64,000 nt of DNA, from assembly GCA_949130495.1 (NCBI GenBank), contig OX422221.1, positions 476,489,159 to 476,553,158 on the forward strand, read 5' to 3'. Shown one piece after another: positions 24,201 to 35,022 of the stretch. The position numbers and the translations under genes are program-made. The notes under the pieces were generated by a model that searched no databases, was not told where the DNA came from, and was given only the letters and a program-made list of their open reading frames with translations. Numbering within the stretch: the stretch's first letter is position 1; every line of letters begins with the position of its first letter. Source of the stretch: Sambucus nigra (taxonomy: Eukaryota > Streptophyta > Magnoliopsida > Dipsacales > Adoxaceae).

Positions 24201-24623
24201 GAAGCGTTGATTCCGACAAGGCAATCTAGAAATTACTCTTATGATACTCGACCCGTTTTGACTGATTCACACTACACACGTTGTGTTCTAGGAAGGATGT
24301 GCCTTGGGTATTTACTTAGCTTAAACCTTTTATGCATTCTAGCTTGTATTTCTCAAATTTTTCTCATGTGATGGATTGTACGATTATTCTATGTCTAATA
24401 AGAGATTGACTGCCTTTCAATAAATCTTTTGCAAATAAGAATTTTGTGGGTATATTCCCTGCAAACCCTCACGAGACACAACTCGTCCTGTAGGGCAACC
24501 TATAGGTTTAAAGGCTTGTTGCACATGCTAAGTGCAATCGCAAGTGCCCGCGAAAGTGGTACACTTTTGGTTACTTATCTCTCTCTTTCTCTCTATCTTA
24601 TTGCTCGAGGACTAGCAACGCTC
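21218..24623 (+). mobile_element. Non-coding internal region of the LARD-like element
   Basis: About 3.4 kb without a retroviral domain. Near 21410-21510 a plus-strand Arg/Glu/Gly-rich stretch could be a gag N-terminus relic (weak). Around 21550-21580 an accgtgg/ccacggc inverted pair occurs. From 22020 to 22330 there is an A/T-rich run of repeated tccaaaaatatttt units. Three copies of tgtttgggggtg lie at 22402, 22552 and 22754. Two ~110 bp hairpin-bearing repeats lie at 23415-23545 and 23620-23760, flanking an A-rich tract at 23563-23622. The last kilobase is CT-rich. Short ORFs here are low-complexity. Confidence 0.8.
23415..23760 (+). repeat. Internal duplicated hairpin block and A-rich tract
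   Basis: Two copies (about 23415-23545 and 23620-23760) each hold gagagtgtttgcatttttagcgaatatctctc and then a second stem around gtatttttagca (nearest ends quoted in part). Between them is an A-rich tract of ~60 bp. The loop core gcatttttagc is the same as in the LTR hairpins. Confidence 0.8.
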
Positions 24624-24638
24624 TGTTTGGGGGTGGTG
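24624..24638 (+). other. Polypurine tract of the LARD-like element
   Basis: tgtttgggggtg (24624-24635) abuts the 3' LTR at 24639. The same 12-mer occurs three more times upstream in the internal region. Confidence 0.8.
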
Positions 24639-27182
24639 TGATAAGCACCCAAAACTGTACAATTTATACCCCGAATAGTTGTATTTTAGTTGCTAATTCT
24701 CGACAATACGGGTCTTATATGTTTAAATGTTTAATATGCAGGTTTAATGTACGTTGCGGTGTTCAAACGCGTATTTCAACGCAATTGTGCATTTTACGGA
24801 GCTAAATACCTTTCCCGTACCCTAACCCAAGCCTAAAACCTAGCCTAAACCTACCCTAAACCCTATGTGTGTTTAGTTTGTGTCCTTTTTACTACTTTTT
24901 AGATTTTTAGTTTGAGTCTTTTTTATTTTTAGGATTTATTTTAGATTTATTTTAGAATTTTTAGATTTTATTTTCTATTTTTCTATTTTATTTTTATTAA
25001 TATAATTTTATTTTATTTTGATTTTGATTATTTTTAGTTTTATTTTATTTTATTAGGATTAGTTTTATTTTATTTTGATTTTTATTGATTTTTAGTTTTA
25101 TTTTATTCTATTTTATTAGGATTAATTTTAGGAGTTTAGTTTAGTTTATTAGATTTTATATTTTAGGATTTTTGTTTTATTTTTATTTGATTCTTTATTT
25201 TATTTTTAGATTATAATTTTATTTTTAGGTTTCTAGTTTATTTTTATTAATTTTATTTTAGTTAGTGTTATTTTAAGGTCCAATTAAACACACACACACC
25301 ACACATAACCCACTACCAAACAACCCTCACCCTATACCCACTAAACTCACCCACACATTACTTCCCTAGACCCACACACACACAACCCCTCCCACTTCTT
25401 CTTCAACCTCTCACCCTCTCTCTCACCTCCCTCTCCTCCAACCACCATTAACACACACTAAAATCCCTCTCTTTCTCCACCTTCAACCCTCAAGCCCTCA
25501 CTCCTACCGCCGACGAGAAACCCGACAACCACCTCCCGACGTTACCCATCCTCTCCCCTGCTCCAACCCCGAAACCGCGACCCTTCTGCCCCAGCTTCGG
25601 CCAGCCCTTAAGCCGGCGTCGCCTCTCACCCACCTGCTCCCTGCCGACGATCTCACTACCTCCGGCGCACTAGCCACCTCTGACCCCCTTGTACCCCACT
25701 CGCCTGCGTCGGCACTGATCCAGCGCTCCGGCCATCTTCACTCCATAACCGCGCCCCTGACCCATTTTCGACCTGCACGAACTCGAACTCCTTACCCGAA
25801 CCCATTTTCGGGTCAGCCCCATCCACAACTCCAACCCATTTCCTTCTCCCAATATCCATAACCCATTCCCTCAAAACCCATTTCCCTCACACGATTTTTT
25901 CACCTGCAAAAACAAACAAAACCAAGCAAGACCAAGTCAACCAATTCCCCATGTGCCAATAACCACCTTATAATCCCTTTTTCCCAAAATACCCCTCAAC
26001 TACCTTTCTAACCCCAAATCCCAAAATTACCCCTCAACCCAAATCAGATTTTATCCTCCCCAACCTCACACCCCTCATGTGCACACCCTAACCAATTTCC
26101 AATTGTGCCCCTTAGCTCCAATTGCATATAAAAGAAGACCTCAAGGCCATTTGAGGGGGATCTCAAATTAGTTTTAAGCTTGGTGTGATAAAATTCTCCC
26201 CACCCCTCTATGTTGAGTATTTGCATTTTTAGCAAATACCTCAATATAGAGGTGTGTGTTGAAAATTATCTCTTGGATAAAATTCACCCCACCCATCTAT
26301 TATGAATTTTTGCATTTTTAGCAATTATTTCATAATAGATTGATGTAGTGAAATTTATCCCTTATGGGAGATAAATTCTAACCCATTACTTTATGTTGAG
26401 ATTTTGCATTTTTAGCAATTATCTCAATATAAATTAATGATCTAGAATTTATTTCTTTGGGTGAATTATAATGTATAATTTTATAATTTTAGGATTTGCA
26501 TTTTTAGCAAATCTCTTTTATTATTTAATTATCCATTATGAATTCATCCATTATCCTTTTACTTTTTAGTTTGTAATTTTTAGTTTAGATTCAATAAATA
26601 CATGAGTGAGGGATTATGATTGAGTGATTTTTAATGTGTAATTGAGAGATTGTTGATGCAAATGAAGATTCCATTTCAATTCAAGGCTCAAATTGGTTTG
26701 ATCTATTCCTCTCTTTTACTTTTAGTTTAATCCTCACATGCTTTCAATTATGTATCTCATATTTTTGGATGATGATTATTGAGGGCTAATCTCCCATTTA
26801 TGGGATGAAATTTTGAAGCCCTCATGAGTCCAATTTAGTTAGTTTACTTTTTAGCTCAATTTTATTTACCTAATTTTTATTAGCTTTTACATCTTAATTA
26901 GTAGTTATAAAAATTAGTATAGTTAGTTAGTTAAAATATTCCCTTGAAAAATTCATAAAAAAATAGAAAAAGTAAAAATAGAAAAAAATATAATAAAATG
27001 CAAATGAATCTATATATATGCCCTCTCCAATTTTGTGTTTCACCCTTAGATATGGATTGACTCCCTTACTTACCTCCACACTAGTTTTGTTATAATTTTG
27101 TAGGTTCAAGGGAAATTTTGATGGATAGAGAAGTTGCACCACGACAAAATCTACATTAGAGAAGAAATTTTTCTTTTTATCA
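24639..27182 (+). repeat. 3' LTR of the LARD-like element
   Basis: It is 2,544 bp and nearly identical to 18660-21201. Differences include a ~14 bp deletion in the ccaacctcac region (about 26065) and a more divergent patch at about 26590-26700. It carries the same TATA box and hairpin series. Confidence 0.93.
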
Positions 27183-27256
27183 AATATCAGGGAACCTTTG
27201 GCTGACGGTGAACATCCCCGGTCTGCTACTTTCCTGCTTGAGTACAAGAATATTGG
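27183..27256 (+). pseudogene. Tat antisense gene, 74 bp exon fragment between two insertions
   Basis: These bases continue the exon cut at 18659 (wording REPLADGEHPRSATFLLEY, one frame, open) and are cut again by the Tekay element at 27257. The target duplications aatat and attgg on its two sides prove that both elements landed independently in this exon. Confidence 0.8.
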
Positions 27257-30174
27257 TGTAATACCCCGCATTTTTATCGATATTTATTTATGGGATTAAT
27301 TAAATTAAATGTGAATTAATTGAGAATTAATCCGGATAAAATACTAATGAGATGTGAGTTGGTATTTGATTATAATGTGTATATATGGCAATATATGAAT
27401 ATTGAAAATATTGAAATTTTCGCGAGGCTGAAATAGGGCAATTTGGAAAATTTAGTTGGGACGCACGTGACAGTCGCGTCCGGAATGTAATTATTTAAAT
27501 TAAAAAGTGAATTTTATTTTTATCAACCGTATGGTCATTTTGAGTTCGCCAACGAGTCCGGAAGGGTCGAAATAGTCAGAAAACACTAGCCGGGGCTTTA
27601 GTTTGGGTCCCGGGGCATTTTTAGGCCATACCGGCAACCCAAAAAGGGTAGTTTGGTAATTTCGAAATTTTGGGAATTAAAACCCACGAAAATTAGAAGT
27701 TAAAATCTTATTTAGTCTTTACCCACTAAACCCACTAACAACACTAAATGACTTAATGGGCTACGGGAGCTATTGGAAGAAATTTTAAGAGGTTCCTAAG
27801 GCAACCTCTAAACCACCATTGTCATCTTGGAGAAGAACTTGTAGAGAGAGAAAGAGAGAGGAGAATTCTGCAGAGAGAGAGAAAGCAATTCAACCTTCTT
27901 CAACCAACAACAAAAATTTGAAGAACATAAGCCAAGTGATTTAGTTACAATTGATTCAATGAATGTGTTCTTCCATGTTTAGTGTAATATAGAATTTTGT
28001 CTTGGAAGATTGATATGAACCCATGAATTTGAGGATTAAAACTATAAACCATGTTAGGAATTGCATGTAGACATATTCTGGACGAATTATGAATTCAAAA
28101 TATAACCCTTGATGATCTAAAAACGGATTTAAGAAGAGAATTATTATTGTTCTTGAAAGAAATAGAAAACAAGGGTTCTTGATGAAGTTTTGATCCAAAT
28201 AAAGCCCTTGGTTGATGATTTATTGGTTTTAGAACGTTAACAATGTTGTAGGATGGTTGTATGATGATATTATAACGTTAGATTAGAGTTTCATACATTA
28301 TAATGGAGTTTTGGGGCAAAACTTGGACTGCAAAACGAAGCAGTTCGCAGCCTAACTGGTGCGCTCGATCGATCACCATCGATCGATCGAACATACAAGG
28401 TCGATGGATCGACCTTCCCAGAATGAGTAAAATCTTGCCGTTTAAAATTTTAAGGATGTTAACCCTAGAAAATTATTGATGGAGACTTTGTGAGTATTCT
28501 TAGACTAAAGGAAGACCAGTAGGTATGGTTGTGAAATCGAACCTTAATTAGAATTTAATTTGGGATAGTTATCTAAAATCCAATAAAGCTCGACGAGTGA
28601 GATAATATTAGGGTTAAAAGAGTAAATTCTAATGATTTGATGAAATGAGGTTTGTGGCAGAAATAATGACCTTAAGAATAATGAAATTAAATGTGGAAAT
28701 AATAGGAGACTTAGTAACCTCTTTGAGATAGGTTTTAAGTATAAGAAACTAGGATGTGAGATGTGTCGACAATCTACATTATATATTATCGGAAGACTTA
28801 AAATGCATAAAATTGGAATAATGGTATAGGGATGTAGAATATACCTTTATTAATATTAAGATATCTAAGACGTGTGAATTCTTAGTATATGACTTATGTG
28901 TATGACATACCTACCATACTTGCTATCACGGAGGTCGTCGTTCGTGTTGGGCCAACTAATCTTTGTGTGCCTACGGGGGGATTTAGATTGGTACCTTAAG
29001 AACATAATACTAGAATGACTTTTTTGTGAGTTAATAAGTCAGCTGACTATGGAGCGTAGGTATGTACGTGACCCATGGATATGTTGATTTATGTTCTCCT
29101 CCATTTTTGTGTGTTGTGATTATTCTAACAATTCCTGAGAGATTCGAAATTTGTAATCCTTATGTACGTGATGTACCGGGATGAGATAGCAGAGTATGTG
29201 CACCGTAGCTTAGACTAGGGGTGCCTATAATGTATACTTATGATGTGAATAATATACAACTAATGTTCAATGAAATACTTAGTAAAGTAACGATGTGTAT
29301 ACTTGTGCTATTTTAATAGAGATTAAAATGAGAACTCCATATAATAAAAGGTTTTTATTGGGGAATTAAGGCACATACATGGTATACTTTAATGACATGA
29401 ACAAACCCTTAAACCTATAAAGTGAAGCCAGGTTTTGTATTAGACTAGTTAGTTAGTAGCATAACTAGTACGGGCTATGGATGCGTTAGGAGTGTACATT
29501 AATTGAGAGGTGATGAGCTCATGTGAGTGCACATCCTAACATGTATTTTGCATTCATTGTTTTAATGTTATTAAAGCACTTGATGTTTTTAAAATACTCT
29601 CAACTTTCGGGCTCTGACTCGTTTGCTTTCAAATCTATTTTTTTGTAAAAACCTTTTAGGTGCCCAGCCACAAGGACACCATGCATAGTATTTCCATTCA
29701 GGTGACGAGCTATAGCTGTTGTGGAAGTTACAGGGCCTTGATAGTAGACACCTCCTTTTCTAGTCTTGATTCCATATCCAGTTTCATCATTTGTAGGGCA
29801 TGTCGCCCATTTCTATTTAGAGACATTTCATATTTTAGTTATTCAGATTTTGGCATGTAATTAATTGAGGGTACACTGTTCTATTTATTTCAGTTGTGGG
29901 ATTGTTGTGAGGAGTATTTCCTCCAGACTTATTATTATTTGTTGGTTATTCTATTACTTCTTTATGGTGAATGGTTATGTTATTCTTTCATAATTCTTTT
30001 ATTGCATGTTAATCAGATTTAATTTAAAATTTGACAACTTACTTTTTAAATACTAGGTGGTTAGTAATCATTAAATGTTTTCGACAGTGATGCTATTAAC
30101 TGAACCAACTTGGCATTTTGATTTGATTTAATAAAGGAGTAGCTACCCGGTATTTAATTAGTCGGGGTGTCACA
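27257..30174 (+). repeat. 5' LTR of the Tekay element
   Basis: It is 2,918 bp. A TCGATCGA palindrome cluster lies at 28363-28412, about 1.1 kb in. A GA-rich stretch (27841-27890, agagagaaagagagagg) and a cacttaaacc-type coding-free body follow. The end reads agtcggggtgtcaca. ORFs at 27956-28198 (minus) recur in the other LTR and are chance. Confidence 0.94.
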
Positions 30175-30176
30175 GG

Positions 30177-30188
30177 TGGTATCAGAGC
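30177..30188 (+). other. Primer binding site of the Tekay element
   Basis: Perfect TGGTATCAGAGC, complementary to the 3' end of plant initiator tRNA-Met, 2 bp after the LTR. Confidence 0.9.
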
Positions 30189-30356
30189 ATCAGGTTCTAG
30201 TGTCCTTTAGGATCTGTACGGCTTATTATGTTTCCGCTGAGCTTTCTTTGATGTAGAGCCCTATATTTTAGGACTGTTGTATTCTTTTATGTATGCTTCG
30301 CTCTCAGCTATTTTGGGTTTATAACTGCGAACTTATAGACCTTACTCTTATTTCAG

Positions 30357-31513
30357 ATGCCTCCACGACATGCGCAGCGAGTTCCTAGGGATGCACCACC
30401 AAAGCCACTGCCAGGACCAGTACAGGGCACCATGAATGCCGCCGAGGTCGCAGCTATTGTAGCCCAAGCGGTAAATGCCGCCCTAGACGTTGTACAACAG
30501 GCACCACCCCAGGCGCCAGTAGCCGCGCCAGTTCAGGCACATGCATTTCCGTCTACTTGGGAACGCGTTCGTGATGCTTTTCAAAAAGCACACCCTCCGG
30601 AGTTCGCAGGTAGCTCTGATGTTGTGGTATCTAATCAATGGAGGAAAGACATTCAGAGGCACTTGAGGATGTATAAGTGCACCGATGTTCAGAAGCAGGT
30701 ACTAGCTACTTTCAAGCTAGTGGGATCTTCACTTCAGTGGTGGGAGTATATTACCACCGGGGAGGAGAGAGATACTCTCACGATACAGGAGTTTTGGGTG
30801 CGGTTCGACCGCAAGTATTTTCCGTCAGCCATTCACACGGAAATGAGGAGGAAGTTGATGAACCTTAGACAGGAAGGAAAGACTGTGGCCGAGTATGAGG
30901 CCGAATTCACTAATCTACTGAATATTGTTCTGGATAAAATACCGACAGAGGAGAAGAAGATTCAGAAGTTTACCGATGGTTTGACATGGAGGATCCGTCA
31001 GCATTTGTTGGGGAACCTCTCGTTGGCCACTTATTCTGACGTGGTTAACGCTGCACTGTTACATTGCCAGGATCACCGCTTTCACATGTCTGAGAGCAAG
31101 AGATCAGGAGAGTCCAGCCATAAGGGCAGGACTGGGGGAAATGGTGCCAGTGGGGCACAATCTGCTCAGGACAGAGGCAGGGTGACCAGGGTTCCCAGCA
31201 GGGGGATCATAAGAGGTTCAGATCGGAGAATTTCAGGCACGGACAGGGAGGTTTTAGGCAGGGCCATCAGGGTCCGAACGGCCATCAGGGCCAGCAGGGG
31301 CAGAATGGTCAACAGCAGTTTCATCAGGGCCAGCAGGGCTAGGGGAGGAATGGTAATGGCCACTAGGGCCGAGGGAAGCAGGGACAGAGAGGGGGGAACT
31401 TCCCGAGGAAGTGTTACGTTTGTGGCAAGACTGGCCATAAACTCCAGGACTGTCCTGATAGGGGCAGGGCCCCGCAGCAGCAGCAGGGTGCTCGACAGGA
31501 GCCGCAGAGGCCT
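30357..31513 (+). pseudogene. Tekay gag (retrotransposon gag domain, CCHC knuckle)
   Basis: The Gag protein would form virus-like particles around element RNA. ATG at 30357 opens a Pro/Ala-rich N-terminus. The retrotransposon gag domain follows at about residues 60-230 (FQKAHPPEFAGSSD, W-x-RFDRKYFP, MNLRQEGKTVAEYEAEF). A Gln/Gly-rich linker has shifted frame near 31170-31200 and has TAG stops at 31340-31342 and 31364-31366. The knuckle [14 protein letters not shown] (about 31408-31450) is in the pol frame. In the original frame the ORF runs on to 31763, but that tail is out-of-frame noise. Confidence 0.9.
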
Positions 31514-32100
31514 ATGTTTCCCGCCACCCTCCCGGCACCACCACAGATGGCAGCATTACCACCCATTCCAGCAGTCCCAGTTCAACAGGGACAACTTCAG
31601 TATGGGAGAGTGTATCAGCTTCAGCAGGTCGCAGCCCCACAGGATCCACCAGCCATTGAGGGTATGTTCTTTATTCAGGGGACTCTGGGGCGTATTTTAT
31701 TTGACACGGGGGCTACACATTGTTTCATTGCTATGGTATTTGCACGCACCATTGGGTTGTTAGACACCGCCGAGAGTACGGTTACTTGTGTAGATTCGTC
31801 GTTGAGTTGGGGTTCTGTGATTTCCCTTGTATTTAGAGGCGTGGGTATAGAGATTGGGAGGTTTACTTTACCCGCATATATGTTAGTGTTAGAGATGACC
31901 GAGTATGATGCCATTATTGGTATGGATTGTGTAGTTACGTACCGAGCCATGATTGATTGTTTTAGTAGGAGTATTATCTTTTCCATTCCCGGGCAGGAGA
32001 TGTTTTTGGTGGCGATGCCTCATCCTGTGGGAGGATCGTCCACCCACTTGTACTATATAGAGGAGGAGACCTCTAAGGAAGTGGTGATACCACTTGATTC
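31514..32100 (+). pseudogene. Tekay aspartic protease
   Basis: It is in the same frame as RT. The active site [11 protein letters not shown] has its Asp codon at 31703-31705 and is intact. It is followed by [20 protein letters not shown], the usual second half of a chromovirus protease (YD-x-IIGMDWL, with Trp replaced by Val). The domain reads openly into RT and is expected to have matured Gag and Pol in the live ancestor. Confidence 0.9.
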
Positions 32101-32995
32101 GATTCCGGTTGTTCGAGAGTTTGCCGATGTATTTCAGGATATACTTGGATTACCTCCGGGTAAAGAGATAGATTTTGTGACCGACTTGACGTCGGGCACT
32201 AGGCCTATTGCCCGCGCACCTTACCGTATGGCTCCAGCTGAGATGAGAGAGTTACGGGATCAGATTGAACAGTTGTTGGGTCAGGGGTTTATACGGAGGA
32301 GTACTTCACCGTGGGGTGCCCTTGTGTTGTTCATTAAGAAGAGGGATGGATCGTTGAGGTTGTGTGTGGATTACTGGGAGTTGAATAAGGTCACGATACG
32401 GAATATGTATCCGTTGCCCCTAATCGATGACTTATTCGACCAGCTGAGAGGAGCTTCTTTCTTCTCAAAAATTGATTTACGATCGGGATACCATCAGTTG
32501 CGTATCATGGAGGAGGACGTCTCTAAGACTGCTTTCTTAACGAGATATGGTTCCTACGAGTTCCGGGTTATGCCTTTTGGTTTGACCAATGCTCCAGCCG
32601 TGTTTATGGACTTGATGAATAGGGTGTTCAGAGAGTTCCTAGATCAGTTCGTCATTATCTTCATTGATGATATTCTGGTTTACTCCCAGACAGAGGAGGA
32701 GCACGCCGAGAATTTGAGGCAAGTTTTGTAGACGCTACGTCAAAACGAGCTGTATGCAAAATATGAGAAGTGCGGGTTTTGGCTGAAGGAGGTTCAGTTT
32801 TTGGGGCATATTATTTCTGACAGGGGGATATCTGTTGATCCGGGGAAGGTATCCGCGGTGAGGGAGTGGGGACAGCCCACGACACCGACTGAGATCCGTA
32901 GTTTCTTGGGCCTAACAGGATACTACAGGAGGTTTATTCTGGGTTTCTCCAAGATAGCGGGTCCTTTGACACATCTGACTCGTAAGGGTGTGCCA
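32101..32995 (+). pseudogene. Tekay reverse transcriptase
   Basis: Motifs in order: [40 protein letters not shown] (canonical CVDYR with Arg replaced by Trp), [40 protein letters not shown] lies at about 32660-32671 with both Asp present. A TAG at 32729-32731 (context VL-stop-TLR) interrupts the frame, then the thumb resumes ([24 protein letters not shown]). Confidence 0.92.
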
Positions 32996-33510
32996 TTCAT
33001 CTGGAGTGATGCCTGTCAGTTGGCATTCGATGAGTTAAAGGATAAGTTGACCTCAGCACCTGTGTTAGCATTGCCGAGACCGGGAGTTGAGTATCTAATT
33101 TACACCTATGCGTCCTTACAAGGACTTGGAGGTGTATTGCAGCAGGAGAGTCAGGCCATAGCTTATGCATCCCGTAAGCTTAAGCCTCACAAAAAGAATT
33201 ACGCCACTCATGATTTGGAGTTAGCGGCAGTTGTATTTGCCCTACGAATTTGGAGACATTATCTTTTGGGGGAGAAGTTTCGATTGTTCACGGACCACAA
33301 GTCCTTGCAGTACCTATTCACACAGAAGGAGTTGAATATGTGGCAACGAAGGTGGCTTGAATTTATTAAGGATCAGTTTGATATCCAATATCACCCGGGG
33401 AAGGCTAACGTGATAGCTGACGCGTTGAGTCATAGGCCAGTAGATGAAGTGGCAGGGGTATGGAAGGCAACGTGGAAGGAGTTGGGACACCAGGATACAG
33501 TGGCCTGATC
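32996..33510 (+). pseudogene. Tekay RNase H with changed first Asp
   Basis: It follows RT in frame: LPRPG, then [13 protein letters not shown] where the family has an Asp (Y-x-DAS). The first catalytic residue is therefore Tyr here. Later residues are kept: [15 protein letters not shown] (Glu), [11 protein letters not shown] (Asp), [10 protein letters not shown] (Asp). A TGA at 33506-33508 and a TAG at 33539-33541 end the open stretch. Confidence 0.88.
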
Positions 33511-34790
33511 ATTCATGTCGGTGATGACTGTTACACCGTAGATTGTCACGAGAGTGGTAAAGGCACAAGCAGATGACTCGTTCTGTCAGGAGCAAATAGT
33601 TCGATTATTAGCAGAGGGAGACGAGTCCTATACCGTTAGCTCAGACGGGGGATTACGCTTCAATGGGAGACTGGTAGTTCCGGAAGGGGAGGAATTGCGA
33701 CACGAAGTGATGGCAGAGTCTCACGGTTCGCGGTACATCCCGGTGGGGACAAAATGTACCAAGACATGGGATGTCAGTATTGGTGGAGCGGGATGAAGAG
33801 AGATATTTCCGTGTTTGTTTCTAAATGCGCCACTTGTCAGCTGGTAAAAGTGGACCATCAGAGACCGACAGGACTTCTACAGCCATTAGAGGTCCCAATG
33901 TGGATGTGGGAGAGCATCTCTATGGACTTTATCACGGGGTTACCTACGTCACAGAGGGGTCACGACTCCATTTGGGTAATTGTGGACAGGTTGACCAAAG
34001 TTGCTCATTTTCTACCCGTAAGGACAGACTACACTACGGGATAGTATGCCCAGCTTTTTATTGCAGAAATAGTGAGACTTCACGGTGTGCCCCTAAATAT
34101 CGTGTCTGACCGAGACAAGATATTTGTTTCACGATTTTGAGAGAGTTTTCAGGAGGCCATGGGCACGGATTTGCGGTTGAGTACGGCATATCACCCGCAG
34201 ACCGATGGGCAAACCGAACGTACAAATCACATGTTGGAGGACATGTTACGTATGTGCATCATTGATTATGGGGGTGGATGGGAGCAGTATCTCCCACTGG
34301 TGGAGTTTGCTTACAACAACTCCTACCAGTTCACCATTGGCATGGCTCCATTTGAGGCGTTGTACGGTAGACCTTGTCGTTCCCCAGCATGTTGGTTGGA
34401 GGTGGGGGACAACAAACTACTTGGGCCGGAAGTGATTCAGGATACTTCGGCAAGCATAGAATTGATACGGAGTCGCATTCGGGTAGCTCAAGATCGGCAG
34501 AAGAGCTATGCTGATGCGAAGAGGTTCTTCAGGGAGTTCCAAGTGGGGGACCAGGTTTTACTTAGAGTATCTCCTATGAAGGGGATTATGCGATTTGGGA
34601 AGAAGGGGAAGTTGACACCGAGATACGTGGGACCATTTCCTATCATCGAGCGGATTGGGTCTGTTGCGTATAGACTTGGGTTACCGAAGCATTTACACAG
34701 GATTCATGATGTGTTTCATATTTTCTCGCTAAGGAAATATCTTAGAGATGATTTCGCTCATTCTCACATTGCTTTGGAGGATATCGATCT
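33511..34790 (+). pseudogene. Tekay integrase
   Basis: The zinc-binding region shows [10 protein letters not shown], then a small deletion and frameshift near 33735, then [11 protein letters not shown] and CATC. Catalytic residues are intact: [11 protein letters not shown] (Asp), [11 protein letters not shown] (Asp) and TDGQTERTN (Glu). Stops at 34042-34044 (TAG) and 34138-34140 (TGA, a probable former Trp) lie between them. After 34159 the frame is open to the end of the protein (GPFPIIERIGSVAYRL, HRIHDVFHIFSLRKY). Confidence 0.92.
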
Positions 34791-34980
34791 CCATCCCGAT
34801 AGCTCCTACGAGGAGGGGCCGATTGCTATTTTGGACCGAAGTGATCGGAAACTGCGGTCAAAGATAGTTTCGTTAGTACGTGTTCAGTGGCGGCATCATA
34901 ATGCCAAGGAGTCTACATGGGAGCGCGAGGATGAGATGTGCGAATGTTACCCGGAGTTGTTTTTACCAGGTACTTTTTAG
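34791..34980 (+). pseudogene. Tekay integrase C-terminal chromodomain
   Basis: The last ~60 codons (AILDRSDRKLRSK, VRVQWRHHNAKESTWERE, CYPELF) match the chromodomain-like tail of Tekay/Del integrases, which is thought to steer insertion to heterochromatin. It ends with TAG at 34978-34980, 42 bp before the 3' LTR. This segment itself has no stop, but it depends on the broken upstream frame. Confidence 0.88.
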
Positions 34981-35009
34981 TTCCGAATTTCGGGATGAAA
35001 TTCTGTTAT

Positions 35010-35022
35010 TAGGGGGGAAGTA
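35010..35022 (+). other. Polypurine tract of the Tekay element
   Basis: aggggggaagta immediately precedes the LTR start at 35023. Confidence 0.85.

Larger units (their letters stand above)
18660..27182 (+). mobile_element. LARD-like non-autonomous LTR retrotransposon, complete with target duplication
   Basis: Two ~2.54 kb LTRs (tgataagcaccc...tttttatca) flank 3.4 kb of internal DNA with a TGGCGCCGTTACCG primer site and a tgtttgggggtg purine tract, but no gag, protease, RT, RNase H or integrase on either strand. Target duplication aatat is exact (18655-18659 and 27183-27187). It depends on a partner element for all proteins. LTRs are highly similar outside one patch, so insertion is fairly recent relative to its host. 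Confidence 0.93.

Noticed and set aside
30677..30868. Second-frame ORF inside Tekay gag, and similar ones at 33825-34109 and 34205-34435
   Set aside because: Alternate-frame shadows of gag and pol.
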